From Candidatus Nitrosopelagicus sp. (GTDB lineage: Archaea; Thermoproteota; Nitrososphaeria; Nitrososphaerales; Nitrosopumilaceae), in the NCBI GenBank assembly GCA_028344575.1, contig JAOMBO010000004.1, forward strand, positions 27,980 through 91,979: a DNA stretch of 64,000 nt, given 5' to 3'. Every line of letters starts with the position of its first letter. Within the stretch, counting starts at the first letter, position 1. The translations under genes and the position numbers were made by a program. Of this stretch, positions 23,749 through 33,901 are shown piece after piece. The notes below the pieces were generated by a model. That model searched no databases. It was not told the origin of the DNA and saw nothing but the letters and a program-made list of their open reading frames with translations.

Positions 23749-24999
23749 ATGTCTAATGTTTTCTATCGGTATAGGAAAACTTTTGGTCCTGGAATACTTT
23801 TTGCTTGCACGGCAATTGGTGTATCCCATCTTGTACAGTCAACACGTGCAGGTGCCGAATTTGGTTTTGTGATTTTAGGATTTGTAATTTTAGCAAATGT
23901 CATGAAATATCCATTTTTTGAACATGGGTCACGATATGCTAATGTCACGGGTACAAGTATTATTGACGGTTATGACAAATTAGGACGGAAGTTCCTTTTT
24001 TTGTATTTAGGGATAACTTTAGGTTCTATGTTTTTTGTTACCGCTGCTGTGGGATTTGTAACTGCTGGATTTTTTGAAAATTTATTCCAAATTGAATTTT
24101 TGGGAATGTGGACTATGGTTATTTTATTTGCAGTTTGTGGATTCATTTTATGTGTTGGAAAATTTGGAACACTAGATGGAATAATTAAGATAATCGGATT
24201 TGTATTGATTATTTCTACAGCTGTTGCATTCATTTTGGCATTTGTTAATGGACCTGTTGAACAATCAGAGAATTTCCTTCCTCGTGAATTATGGGATGAT
24301 TCCGGAATATTTTTCTTAATTGCATTAATGGGTTGGATGCCTACTGCAATAGATCTTTCGAGCTGGAATAGTCTATGGACAATTGCACGTATCAAGCAGA
24401 CAGGTTATAGGCCAAAATTAAAGGAAACTCTAACTGAATTCAGAATTGGTTATTTTATCACATCATTATTAGCCATTTTCTTTCTGGGATTGGGAACGTT
24501 AGTTTTCTTTGGGTCTGGAGATTCTCTGCCCAATAATAATTCGTTATTTGCACACAAAATTGTTACAATGTTTGCTAACACGATTGGTCAATGGAGCTAT
24601 ATCATAATTGCAGCATCTGCATTTAGTGTGATGTTTGGAACAATTCTTGCAGTTTTTGATGGTTATTCTCGTTCATTTCAAAAAATAATACAACTTTTAC
24701 GAAATAATGAATCTGATGATTCAAGAAAATCATATGTTGGTATAGTTTGCATACTTGCAATTGGTTCAATTTTGATTATAATGCAATTTGGAGATAAATT
24801 AAAAGAGTTAGTCGATTTTGCAACAACCTTATCTTTTCTGGTTGCGCCAATAATTGCAATACTAAATCATAAATTAGTAATAGGTAAATTTCTACCTAAA
24901 AATTCACAACCTTCTGTATGGATAAAAGGACTCAGCATGTCTGGTATTGTGTTTTTAACAGGATTTGCATTATTCTTCATCTATACGAAATTTTTCTAG
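23749..24999 (+). CDS. NRAMP-related metal carrier lacking the DPGN motif
   Basis: 416 residues, about eleven membrane helices in the LeuT-like NRAMP plan. The first helix starts GPGILFACTAIG as in NRAMP, but the metal-binding DPGN is replaced by GVSH (residues 24-27), followed by LVQSTRAGAEFGF. In helix 6 the usual MPH region reads SSWNSLW. This places it among distant NRAMP relatives whose substrate may not be Mn or Fe; Mg and other ions are reported for some relatives. Confidence 0.75.
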   Translation: MSNVFYRYRKTFGPGILFACTAIGVSHLVQSTRAGAEFGFVILGFVILANVMKYPFFEHGSRYANVTGTSIIDGYDKLGRKFLFLYLGITLGSMFFVTAAVGFVTAGFFENLFQIEFLGMWTMVILFAVCGFILCVGKFGTLDGIIKIIGFVLIISTAVAFILAFVNGPVEQSENFLPRELWDDSGIFFLIALMGWMPTAIDLSSWNSLWTIARIKQTGYRPKLKETLTEFRIGYFITSLLAIFFLGLGTLVFFGSGDSLPNNNSLFAHKIVTMFANTIGQWSYIIIAASAFSVMFGTILAVFDGYSRSFQKIIQLLRNNESDDSRKSYVGIVCILAIGSILIIMQFGDKLKELVDFATTLSFLVAPIIAILNHKLVIGKFLPKNSQPSVWIKGLSMSGIVFLTGFALFFIYTKFF

Positions 25000-25044
25000 A
25001 AAATCACACAACTTATAGATATTCTAAGAGATGAGTGAGTTATT

Positions 25045-26151
25045 ATGGTAAAAAGTAATTATGAGATTTTAGGTGTGCCTGAAAATGCATCTCGAAATGA
25101 AATTCGTACTGCATTTAGAAATCTTGCATTAACACATCATGCCGATAGAGGTGGCCAAGACGAAGAATTCATTATAATTAAACAAGCGTTTGAAGATCTT
25201 AAATCAGGAAAAAAATTCCCTGACTCTCTTGATGAAAAAAAGCGTAGGTCAAAATTCTTTTGGGGAACTGATGAAGAAGAACGTCTTCGCCAAAATACAT
25301 TATTGTCTAATGATGTTGCAAGAGAAATTAAAGTTGCACAAGAATGGATTGATGCATTAACAAGAACTAATGCTACTGGGATTAGATTATTTGGCTCAAA
25401 TGAATTAGGACAAGTAGAAATTGAGCGAAAACCTACCGGTGCTTTATCGCTTAAGGGCAAATTCTGGGCTGGAAAGATTTCATACCCGAATCATGTATTT
25501 ATGTGGGGCAGCATGACTAGTCCTTATTTTTTAGATGGCGATGATTCGAAAACGATAATACATCTAACACAAGGAACCTTCAAACTAATGGAGCCGTTAG
25601 AAAATGGTTACAATATAGAAAATGGCTCACACATTATTGTAGATAATGGTGATATTGTTTGTGGTAATGTAAATGGAATAAGACAACAAGTTCCACATCC
25701 CACAGGTCGTGTTGGAATGTCAATAATAAAAGAACATTTTACTAAACTAGAAGCACCGAATGGAAAAATTATTGCAGGTGATGTACGTGAAACTGTTTTG
25801 TTAGATGCGCAAGAAGTTTTGGCACTAAATCTTATTGATAATGTAATTGTAAGAGGAAAGAAGATTTCTGTCTTTGGTCCTAAGGTTAGTTATGACGTAT
25901 TTTTTGAGCTAAAGAAAGGTGGAATGATTCGTTTCTATGACAAAGGCTCTGGATTTGATATTAGTGATGATGCAATATTGAAACTTGAAAATGGAAAGGA
26001 ATTTTTCTTAGATGATCTTAAAACTAGAAAATTAATTGGATTTGGAGGGCGAGATATGACATATGAGTTTCTGGATAAATTAGAAGAAAGTAGTGGTGTG
26101 ATTCCGTCTAATTGGACATCTAAATTTTCTGGTTTGTTTAAGAAAAAATAA
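25045..26151 (+). CDS. J-domain protein with HAD in place of HPD
   Basis: 368 residues. Residues 1-60 form a J domain (NYEILGVPENASRNEIRTAF, then LALTHHADRGG), but the tripeptide needed to trigger Hsp70 is HAD (32-34), not HPD. The rest is an unusual beta-rich domain of about 300 residues that I cannot name, with repeated short strands and turns (IIVDNGDIVCGNVNG, VRGKKISVFGPKVSYDV). It may not act as a normal co-chaperone. Confidence 0.75.
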   Translation: MVKSNYEILGVPENASRNEIRTAFRNLALTHHADRGGQDEEFIIIKQAFEDLKSGKKFPDSLDEKKRRSKFFWGTDEEERLRQNTLLSNDVAREIKVAQEWIDALTRTNATGIRLFGSNELGQVEIERKPTGALSLKGKFWAGKISYPNHVFMWGSMTSPYFLDGDDSKTIIHLTQGTFKLMEPLENGYNIENGSHIIVDNGDIVCGNVNGIRQQVPHPTGRVGMSIIKEHFTKLEAPNGKIIAGDVRETVLLDAQEVLALNLIDNVIVRGKKISVFGPKVSYDVFFELKKGGMIRFYDKGSGFDISDDAILKLENGKEFFLDDLKTRKLIGFGGRDMTYEFLDKLEESSGVIPSNWTSKFSGLFKKK

Positions 26152-26319
26152 TTACTTTTTAATTCCCAGTGCTCTGTTTTTCAATCTTAGTTGGGTACTT
26201 CTGCATTTTCTACATCTTGTAGCGCTCATATCTAATCTTGCACCACATGAGATACAAATTTTCATATGAAGTCTTGCTTTTTGCGCAATCTGTTTCTTTA
26301 GAGGATCTGCAACTGGCAT
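26152..26319 (-). CDS. rpl40e: Ribosomal protein L40e
   Basis: 55 residues, starting MPVADPLKKQIAQKARLHMK. The C4 zinc motif CISCGARLDMSATRCRKC and the basic RLKNRALGIKK end are diagnostic of archaeal/eukaryotic L40e, a large-subunit protein. The stop codon follows the J-domain gene stop directly, convergent. Below common length cut-offs but certain. Confidence 0.95.
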   Translation of the reverse strand: MPVADPLKKQIAQKARLHMKICISCGARLDMSATRCRKCRSTQLRLKNRALGIKK

Positions 26320-26351
26320 AGTAATTCGTGAAAAATCTGTTATTTATTCTA

Positions 26352-27266
26352 TTAGCTGTTCATTTTTCCAGCTAAGAGTACTGCAACTTCACCTGGTCTT
26401 TTTGCAACCGGAATGTTTGCTTTTGCGAACATGGATATCTTTGATTCTGCAGAACCATAATTTCCCATGACTATGGCGCCTGCATGCCCCATACGTTTTT
26501 CTTTTGGTGCTTGACGTCCTGCAATGTATCCAACTATTGGTTTCTTGAAACCAGTATCGATGATATGTTGAGCCAAAATCTCTTCGGAGTCTCCGCCAAT
26601 TTCGCCCACCACTACCATGGCTTCAAGTTCTGGGTCATCTTTTACCATATCGAATGCATCAATCATTCTTGTACCATTTACCGGGTCTCCGCCTATTCCT
26701 ATTGTGATATTTTGCCCAAATCCTGCGCTGGTTAAATTATTAGAAATTTCATAAAGCAGTGTACCGCTTTTTGATAATACTGCAACCTTTCCTGTTGAAA
26801 ATGGTGTAGCAGGCATGATTCCTACTTTGATTAATCCTGGTACAATCACTCCTGGCGTGTTTGGTCCAATAATTATTGCATCCTTTTTCTTTGCAAGTTC
26901 AATTGCCTCCATAGCATCTCTAATTGGAACGTGTTCTGGAATTGCAACTAGTAGTTTTATTCCTGACTCTAATGCATCTTTTGCTGCACTTAAGAAAAAT
27001 TTTGCTGGAACAAAGACTATTGATATTTCTGCACCTGTTACATCCACTGCTTCTTTTACTGATTCATAAATTGGAATTTTATCTTCAAATTTCTGTCCAC
27101 CTTTTCCAGGTGTAACTCCTGCAACAATGTTTGTACCATATTCTAACATTAGTTTTGCATGTGCTGATCCATACTTACCGGTAATTCCTTGAACAATAAC
27201 TGGTTTTTTCTCATAATTACCGTCGGCATCTTTTTGACCACGAAGAATTTCATAAATATCTGTCAT
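26352..27266 (-). CDS. sucD: Succinyl-CoA synthetase alpha subunit
   Basis: 304 residues. The CoA-binding Rossmann part begins PVIVQGITGKYGSAHAKLM, and the phosphohistidine is His261 in RMGHAGAIVMG. Overlaps the end of sucC by four bases (ATGA). Forms the alpha-beta enzyme interconverting succinyl-CoA and succinate with nucleotide phosphorylation. In an autotroph using the 3HP/4HB cycle succinyl-CoA is an intermediate, so the enzyme links the cycle to the TCA branch. Confidence 0.93.
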   Translation of the reverse strand: MTDIYEILRGQKDADGNYEKKPVIVQGITGKYGSAHAKLMLEYGTNIVAGVTPGKGGQKFEDKIPIYESVKEAVDVTGAEISIVFVPAKFFLSAAKDALESGIKLLVAIPEHVPIRDAMEAIELAKKKDAIIIGPNTPGVIVPGLIKVGIMPATPFSTGKVAVLSKSGTLLYEISNNLTSAGFGQNITIGIGGDPVNGTRMIDAFDMVKDDPELEAMVVVGEIGGDSEEILAQHIIDTGFKKPIVGYIAGRQAPKEKRMGHAGAIVMGNYGSAESKISMFAKANIPVAKRPGEVAVLLAGKMNS

Positions 27267-28369
27267 TTGTTTGCCTCCATTACTACTCCATTAATTGCTT
27301 CTTCTATTGAATCAAACATTTTTGTTTTTGTATCTTTTAGCATTTCTTTTGCCTCTTTTGATTTTGTGCCCATGAGCCTTGCAAATACTGGTATGTCAAT
27401 TAAATTATTATCATATGCTTGAATGAAAGCCTCTGCAACAGTTGTGGTCTTAACAATTCCGCCATAAAGGTTCACCAAAATACCTGTAACTCTTTTCATT
27501 TTACTAATCAGTGTCAATGCTTCATATACTGTTTCTGTTGTTGCACCTCCACCTACATCAAGAAATGTTGCTGGTTTTCCACCGTTATCTGTGACAAGAT
27601 CAAAAGTTGACATAACTAATCCTGCACCATTTCCAATTACTGCAATATTTCCTTCTAATTCTACAAGTGAAAATCCACTTTTCTCTGCTTGTTCTTCTAA
27701 TTCTGATTTTTCTTGATATTGTTGTAACTCATCATGTCTAAAGTTTGAATTATCATCTGTCATTACTTTTCCATCAAGTGCAATTAATGTTCCATCTTTT
27801 AAAATTGCAAGTGGATTAATTTCTGCTAATTCTGCTTCTTTTTCAATAGTTAATTTTGATAGTTTTTGTAACATCTCTACAAATTGTTCTTCTTGGGAAT
27901 CCTTCAATCCAATTTCATTTGCAACTTCTTTGGCTGTCTGGGCATCTACATCTCCTAATCCGACCTCGCGAATTGTTTGGCTTTTCACTGATTCAATCTC
28001 GACTCCTCCTTCTGATGAGGCTATGATTGTATAGCATCTTTTACTTCTATTGAGGAATAGTGATAGATACAGTTCTTTTTCAATGTCAGCCATTTTTTCA
28101 AGCAAAATTGCACGTGTTTTTTCACCTTTGATTGACATGTTTAGTAATTGAGGATATTTGAGTTCAAATTCATCATCACTACTACATTTTTGAATTCCTC
28201 CTGCTTTTCCTCTTCCGCCTACTGGTACCTGAACTTTGATTACAAATGGATATCCTAATTCCTTGGCATCTTTTCTTCCTTTCTCAATATCTTTTGAGGA
28301 GATACTAGGTGGAGTTCTAATGCCAAATTCTTTGAAAAGTTCTTTTGCCTGGTACTCTAAAAGTCGCAT
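27263..28369 (-). CDS. sucC: Succinyl-CoA synthetase beta subunit
   Basis: 368 residues with an N-terminal ATP-grasp domain (EYQAKELFKEFGIRTPPS, PFVIKVQVPVGGRGKAGGI) and a C-terminal flavodoxin-like domain (NGAGLVMSTFDLV, FLDVGGGATTETVYEAL, LVNLYGGIVKTTTVAEAF). Slightly shorter than the E. coli protein. Forms an operon with sucD. Confidence 0.93.
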   Translation of the reverse strand: MRLLEYQAKELFKEFGIRTPPSISSKDIEKGRKDAKELGYPFVIKVQVPVGGRGKAGGIQKCSSDDEFELKYPQLLNMSIKGEKTRAILLEKMADIEKELYLSLFLNRSKRCYTIIASSEGGVEIESVKSQTIREVGLGDVDAQTAKEVANEIGLKDSQEEQFVEMLQKLSKLTIEKEAELAEINPLAILKDGTLIALDGKVMTDDNSNFRHDELQQYQEKSELEEQAEKSGFSLVELEGNIAVIGNGAGLVMSTFDLVTDNGGKPATFLDVGGGATTETVYEALTLISKMKRVTGILVNLYGGIVKTTTVAEAFIQAYDNNLIDIPVFARLMGTKSKEAKEMLKDTKTKMFDSIEEAINGVVMEANK

Positions 28370-28406
28370 AAATTTTATCTAAAAATGGACTTTATATTCC
28401 TATTAA

Positions 28407-28736
28407 CTATTCAAATTGGTCTTCTAACAAATCTACAACTTGACCAAAAAGGTCTTTGCTCTTTTTTAAGAGTCTGTTCGGAAACTCTTCTGTCGAAAAT
28501 ACAATTTGTTGTTTAATCTCTGGAATCACCATTCCGCCAGAAACAATCACTTGTTCGATAACATGTTCTTGAGTCAATGTACAGACAATTTCTTCAAAAA
28601 CGTCCTCTTTCTCTTCAAGTGTTTCTCTGTACAAAACAATTGGTGTGTTGGTTTGACTGATGAAATTTGTAGCCTTTACCATCAATTCTTGTAAATGGTG
28701 TATAGACCATGTATCGAGACTGATCTGTTTTACCAT
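28407..28736 (-). CDS. Uncharacterised protein, 109 aa
   Basis: Soluble, acidic, alpha/beta. VKQISLDTWSIHHLQELM and TPIVLYRETLEEKEDVFEEIV suggest a small two-layer fold, and the C-terminus is acidic (DLFGQVVDLLEDQFE). Sits between ileS and sucC on the same strand. No family recognised. Confidence 0.7.
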   Translation of the reverse strand: MVKQISLDTWSIHHLQELMVKATNFISQTNTPIVLYRETLEEKEDVFEEIVCTLTQEHVIEQVIVSGGMVIPEIKQQIVFSTEEFPNRLLKKSKDLFGQVVDLLEDQFE

Positions 28737-28812
28737 GCCATATTATAGCGAATTTATTATTTAAGCCCCGCAGGTACTTGTTAACTAGATGGTTAGTCAA
28801 CCTTTGGTAAAC

Positions 28813-31800
28813 TTACTCGACTGCGATCCTGATTTTTAGACCGTCAATGTCGTCGTCTTTGTAATTTTTACACGATTCTTCAAAATCTACGTTTTTCACT
28901 CTAACTAAAAATGCAATATCTTCGGTCTTGTCCTTAATCAAATCAAGTGATTCTTGATCCAAATCTAATATTGATGCCTTTTCTAAAATATCTGTGGGAT
29001 TGAATCCTTTTTCTTTTCTCATAGTTTGAATACGTCTTGCCAAATCTTTAATCAATCCTTTTGCCATCATTTCATTATCTCTTTCTAATGAAATTATAAC
29101 AATTAGATTCTGTCTTTTCGCAAATTGATATTTTTCATTAACCTCAAAATCTACAATGAAATCTTGTTTGTCCAATACGACTGAGTTGTCTCCAATCTGA
29201 AATGTGTATTTTTCATTATCCTTTAATTCATTTATGATTAATTCTGGATCTGTTTCTGCAAATATTTTTAATAATTTTCCCATGTCTTGCTTTGCTTTTG
29301 GACCTATTGCGCTTCTTTCTAATTCTATTTTAGGCACAACTGGCAATCCATTTTGTTTTAACTCTAGATATTGTTCTATTCCTTCGTAATTATCAATCTC
29401 AAAAATTTCATAATTCTGTATATTCATTTGTGATTTCACAAGTTCTGAAAGTGATTCTAAGACTTGTTTTTCTCCTTTGTTTAAGCAAATTAGCGCTTGA
29501 TTTAATGGCCATCTTCTTTTTAGCTTACCTTTCATTCTTGCAGCCGACGTTACAGAAACGGTCTCTTTTAACAAATCAAATGATGTTTCAACTTTCTCGT
29601 CAATTAATGATGAATCAACTTTAGGCCATGATTCAAGTAAAATATTTTCTTTTCCAGCAAATATTGTTCTATACAAGTATTGGGACGTAAATGGTGCAAA
29701 TGGATGTATCAATATGTTGATTGTTTTCAAAGTTTTTGCAAGAATTGCATAAATTGTAAAACGTCTATCTTTTTTTGAATCATCTTCATCCCATAATTCT
29801 GATTTAATAATTGGAATATAGATCTGACTAAGAGAGTTTATCAAAAAATCTTCAATAGCTTTTGCCGATTCATGAAATCTACATGAATCATTTGTTTCGG
29901 TAGTTCGTTCTATCATTCTTTGGAGTTTTGATAGTAACCATACGTCTGGGGGTGTTAGTAATTCTTTTTTCTTTGCCCATCCGATAGTTGATTCTTCTAA
30001 ATTGAATTTATCGTATTCACTATTTTGTTTGTAAAATGTATGTAGGTGATATAATGTACTAATTACTTGATATGGTCTTGACATTAATTCTTTAGTGCTA
30101 AAGTTTAATGGTTCGATAGGACTTGCTTTCCACATGAAATAAAATCGTACAAGATCTACTGGATATTTTTCCAAAAGTTCTTTTGCTTCTAATACATTTC
30201 CTTTACTCTTACTCATTTTATTTCCATTTTCATCTAAAACATGTCCTTGAAACAAAAATGATTTGTAAGGTGAAACTGATGCGTTGTTGTATATCACATT
30301 TTCAATTAAAAGTGTGTATGCCCATCCTCTAGTCTGATCAATACCTTCAGTAAAAAATGGAGCTGGAATTTTTTCTTTGTATGTAGACTCATCTAAAGAT
30401 GCAATTGGTGCAGAACCGCTATTATGCCATGTATCGAGAACAAATTCTTCTCTTTGCATGATTGCATCACATTTCTTACACTTGACTTTGATTTTATCAA
30501 TCCATGGTCGATGTAATTCAAAGTTTTCACCGTCTGGCAATTCTATTGCCGATTCAATAATTTCTTTTCTTGAAAACAATCTTTCCATATTTCCACATTC
30601 ATCACATTTCCAAATTGGTATTGGACATCCCCAAAATCTTTCTCGTGATATGCACCATGGGTGTTTTTCTTTAATAATTTCTAAGAATCTATTTTTTGGT
30701 TGATCAAAAAAGTATTCCACATCTTCTGCTGCTTTGATAGCTTTGTCTCCAAGCTTGTCAAGCATATAGAAATATTCTCGACGAGCAAGCCATACTAACC
30801 CGTGATTACAACGCCAGCATAATGGATATTTGTGCTTAATTTTTCCAATTCTTACTAGTGCATTTCTATCTTTTACCGCCTGAACTAGTTTTTCATCTGC
30901 ATCTCTGACAAAAAGTCCTGCATACTTTCCTGCATCCTCTGTAAATTTGACTTCATCATCAATTGGACAGAAAATTGTTACTCCTCGTTTCATTGCAATG
31001 TTGTTATCTTCTTCTCCATTTGCTGGTGATAAGTGAACTAATCCGCTACCTGCATTAACGTCAACAAAGTTTTCTGCTACTGTAACATGATAGTTATCTT
31101 GTTTTGCAATTTCTGCTAATTTTGGTATCTCGTCTAATAATGGATGTATGTATTTTTTACCTTCCATCTCGGTTCCCAAAAACGTCCTCTCAATTTTATA
31201 ATCTTCAATTTTTACTTCTGTCATGAATTCTTCTAAACGTGTTTTCCCTATAACCCATGTTTCATTTTCCACACGAACTTCCACATACTCTTCTTTTGGA
31301 TTAACTCCAACCATTGCATCTGTTACAAGTGTAAATGGCATTGTTGTCCAAACAATCAAAAATTTGTCTTCTTGTGCGAGTTTTACTTTATAATATAATG
31401 ATGGATCTTTCACCATATCGTAACCCTGATTAACTTCAGAATGACTTAATGATGTTTGACAGCTTGGACAATATGCCACCACTCTAAACCCTTCTGTCAT
31501 TATTCCATTTTCATGTGCTTTTTTCATTAACTGCCATTCTTTTTCAATAAACTCATCTTTGTATGTCCAGTATGCTTTGTCTTGATTAAATGACATACCA
31601 ATTAATTTGTCAACTTCTACCCATTTCGTATGATATTTTTTTACAATGTTTTTACATTCTGCAACTAATTTTTCAATATCTTCTGTTGATCTAATGTCAC
31701 TCTTGCCATTTTCAATTCCAAGCTCTTTTTCTGCTTGTAATTCTACTGGTAATCCTTGTGTATCCCATCCTGCATTAAAAATAACTTTGTTACCTGCTAA

Positions 31801-32013
31801 AACATTGTACCTATACCATAGATCTTTGAACACTCTGCCTCTCAAATGACCTGCATGTGGAATTCCATTCATCGTTGGAGGTCCCTCGATAAACATTATT
31901 TCATTTTTCTTACTCTCATCTTCTTGAATTAATTTTGAAATATCTTTATCTTTCAAATCATCTTGTACATTTTTCTCAATTTGTTTAATATCAAAATTCT
32001 CTACAAGTTCCAT
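28813..32013 (-). CDS. ileS: Isoleucyl-tRNA synthetase
   Basis: 1066 residues, class I synthetase. The HIGH motif is HAGH within GPPTMNGIPHAGHLRGR (about residues 44-60), and KMSKS is intact in GNKMSKSKGN. The editing domain (WTTMPFTLVTDAM) and two zinc-cysteine clusters (CPSCQTSLSH, CDECGNMERLF with CKKCDAI) are present. The length and zinc knuckles agree with archaeal/eukaryotic-like IleRS. Confidence 0.97.
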   Translation of the reverse strand: MELVENFDIKQIEKNVQDDLKDKDISKLIQEDESKKNEIMFIEGPPTMNGIPHAGHLRGRVFKDLWYRYNVLAGNKVIFNAGWDTQGLPVELQAEKELGIENGKSDIRSTEDIEKLVAECKNIVKKYHTKWVEVDKLIGMSFNQDKAYWTYKDEFIEKEWQLMKKAHENGIMTEGFRVVAYCPSCQTSLSHSEVNQGYDMVKDPSLYYKVKLAQEDKFLIVWTTMPFTLVTDAMVGVNPKEEYVEVRVENETWVIGKTRLEEFMTEVKIEDYKIERTFLGTEMEGKKYIHPLLDEIPKLAEIAKQDNYHVTVAENFVDVNAGSGLVHLSPANGEEDNNIAMKRGVTIFCPIDDEVKFTEDAGKYAGLFVRDADEKLVQAVKDRNALVRIGKIKHKYPLCWRCNHGLVWLARREYFYMLDKLGDKAIKAAEDVEYFFDQPKNRFLEIIKEKHPWCISRERFWGCPIPIWKCDECGNMERLFSRKEIIESAIELPDGENFELHRPWIDKIKVKCKKCDAIMQREEFVLDTWHNSGSAPIASLDESTYKEKIPAPFFTEGIDQTRGWAYTLLIENVIYNNASVSPYKSFLFQGHVLDENGNKMSKSKGNVLEAKELLEKYPVDLVRFYFMWKASPIEPLNFSTKELMSRPYQVISTLYHLHTFYKQNSEYDKFNLEESTIGWAKKKELLTPPDVWLLSKLQRMIERTTETNDSCRFHESAKAIEDFLINSLSQIYIPIIKSELWDEDDSKKDRRFTIYAILAKTLKTINILIHPFAPFTSQYLYRTIFAGKENILLESWPKVDSSLIDEKVETSFDLLKETVSVTSAARMKGKLKRRWPLNQALICLNKGEKQVLESLSELVKSQMNIQNYEIFEIDNYEGIEQYLELKQNGLPVVPKIELERSAIGPKAKQDMGKLLKIFAETDPELIINELKDNEKYTFQIGDNSVVLDKQDFIVDFEVNEKYQFAKRQNLIVIISLERDNEMMAKGLIKDLARRIQTMRKEKGFNPTDILEKASILDLDQESLDLIKDKTEDIAFLVRVKNVDFEESCKNYKDDDIDGLKIRIAVE

Positions 32014-32084
32014 CTAACGTTTGAAAAGGTATTTCCTATAAAATCTCTTTGAGGAATATATACTGGAATCCCGTTGAATAATTA

Positions 32085-33320
32085 TTGATTAATGTCTTAG
32101 TTGTAGGTGCAGGAGGACGTGAACACGCATTGTCATGGAAATTATCTTCTTCTGATAAAATTGATCAAGTATACACTGCACCTGGAAATGGAGGTACTTC
32201 TCAAAATATTGAACTATCTGTTAATGATATTGAAGGGTTGGCAAAATTTGCTCAAGAGAAAAATTGTTTTACTGTTGTTGGACCTGAAGATCCACTTGCT
32301 GCAGGCATTGTAGATGCATTTATTGAAAAAGGACTTCCTGTATTTGGGCCAACCCAAAACGCTGCACAGTTAGAATCAAGTAAAATTTGGGCAAAAGAAT
32401 TCATGAAGAGAAATTCTATACCTACCGCTGATTTTCAAATATTTGATGATGCACAAAGTGCAAAAGATTTTGTTAAATCATATGAAAAACCTGTTGTAAT
32501 AAAAGCAGATGGTCTTGCTGCAGGAAAAGGTGTAATTGTTTGTCAAAATAAAGATGAAGCAAATGATGCAATAGATACAATCTTGACAAAAAAATCATTT
32601 GGAGATGCAGGATCAAAAATAATTATTGAAGAAAGAATTGACGGCATAGAGGCATCTTACATTGCTCTATGTGATGGTAAAATAGGAATTCCTATGGCTA
32701 CAAGTCAAGATCATAAACGAATTTTTGATAATGACGAAGGTCCAAACACTGGAGGCATGGGTGCTTATTCTCCTACACCTATAATTGATGAAAAACTTGC
32801 ATCTGAAATCCAGGAAAAAATAATTAATAAAACAATTAATGCAATGCATCAAGAAGGAATTGATTTCAAAGGATTTCTTTATGCTGGAATAATGATAAAA
32901 GATGGCACACCGTATGTTCTTGAATACAATGTTCGAATGGGTGATCCTGAATGTCAGCCAATTCTAATGCGTCTTGATTCTGATTTGTATGATTATCTAC
33001 GTGCTTCATCTGAAGGAAAATTAAACGAGTTACCTGAAATATCTTGGAAAAATGATTATTCCGTATGTGTTGTATTGGCATCTGATGGATATCCCAAATC
33101 ATATCCTACAGGCGATGTGATTTCTGGATTTAATGATATTCCATCAAATTCATTTGTATTTCATGCTGGAACAAAAAAACAAGATGATAAAATAATTTCT
33201 AATGGTGGTCGTGTCTTAGGAGTTACTGCATTAGGTTCTACATTACAAAATGCAATTGATAATGCATATGATGCATGTAAAAAATACAATGGAATAACAA
33301 GTACCAAAGAAATGATATAG
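32085..33320 (+). CDS. purD: Phosphoribosylamine-glycine ligase
   Basis: 411 residues with a TTG start. N-terminal VLVVGAGGREHALSWKL is the PurD signature; the ATP-grasp core holds KPVVIKADGLAAGKGVIV and NTGGMGAYSPTP, and EYNVRMGDPECQP is the metal/ATP end motif. Second step of purine synthesis. Divergent from ileS; several purine and folate genes follow. Confidence 0.96.
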   Translation: MINVLVVGAGGREHALSWKLSSSDKIDQVYTAPGNGGTSQNIELSVNDIEGLAKFAQEKNCFTVVGPEDPLAAGIVDAFIEKGLPVFGPTQNAAQLESSKIWAKEFMKRNSIPTADFQIFDDAQSAKDFVKSYEKPVVIKADGLAAGKGVIVCQNKDEANDAIDTILTKKSFGDAGSKIIIEERIDGIEASYIALCDGKIGIPMATSQDHKRIFDNDEGPNTGGMGAYSPTPIIDEKLASEIQEKIINKTINAMHQEGIDFKGFLYAGIMIKDGTPYVLEYNVRMGDPECQPILMRLDSDLYDYLRASSEGKLNELPEISWKNDYSVCVVLASDGYPKSYPTGDVISGFNDIPSNSFVFHAGTKKQDDKIISNGGRVLGVTALGSTLQNAIDNAYDACKKYNGITSTKEMI

Positions 33321-33340
33321 GAAAAAAAGGACTTTCTAGT

Positions 33341-33901
33341 TTATGATGTTTTTATAACATCTTTTTCTGTAATTATCCAATCCATTTTGATATCTTCATT
33401 TGTAACTGGAATTGACTTGACAATTTGTTTTGAATATGAAAGTGCAATCTTAATTGCACCGTTGCCTTGAAGATATTTATCATAAAATCCTTGTCCATAT
33501 CCTATCCTGTTACCTTCCACATCTAATCCTACACACGGAACTAAAATCACATCATGTTTTTCTTGAATTGGTGCATTATCTTTCGGTTCTGGTATGTCAA
33601 ATTCACCTTTATCTAATTTTGATAAATCATCAATTATTCTAAATGACATGGTGTTACTTGATATTCTAGGCAATGAAACACTTTTTTTTTCGTCTAATAA
33701 TCGAGTGATCAATTCAATAGTTTGTACCTCACTTCCTATTGAATAATAACAGGCAATGGATTCTGCTTCTGAGATTACTTTGGTTTTCATTAATTTTGAT
33801 AAAATTTTCTCACTGTGAATTTCCATCAAATCAAATGATGTTGAATCTCTTTTTTCTAAAAGATGCTTACGTAAAGCAGCTTTTTCAGGATTTAATGTCA
33901 A
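33341..33901 (-). CDS. 5-formyltetrahydrofolate cyclo-ligase family protein
   Basis: 186 residues. LRKHLLEKRDSTSF at the start, IGSEVQTIELI, VPCVGLDVEGNRIGYGQGFYDKYL near the end: the last is the substrate/ATP motif of the family. Converts 5-formyl-THF to 5,10-methenyl-THF. Its start lies inside the end of folD (17-base overlap), so the pair is coupled. Confidence 0.88.
   Translation of the reverse strand: MTLNPEKAALRKHLLEKRDSTSFDLMEIHSEKILSKLMKTKVISEAESIACYYSIGSEVQTIELITRLLDEKKSVSLPRISSNTMSFRIIDDLSKLDKGEFDIPEPKDNAPIQEKHDVILVPCVGLDVEGNRIGYGQGFYDKYLQGNGAIKIALSYSKQIVKSIPVTNEDIKMDWIITEKDVIKTS

Noticed and set aside
30377..30703. Plus-strand frame of 108 codons inside ileS
   Set aside because: Antisense shadow of a well-supported synthetase gene; no promoter or homologous pattern.
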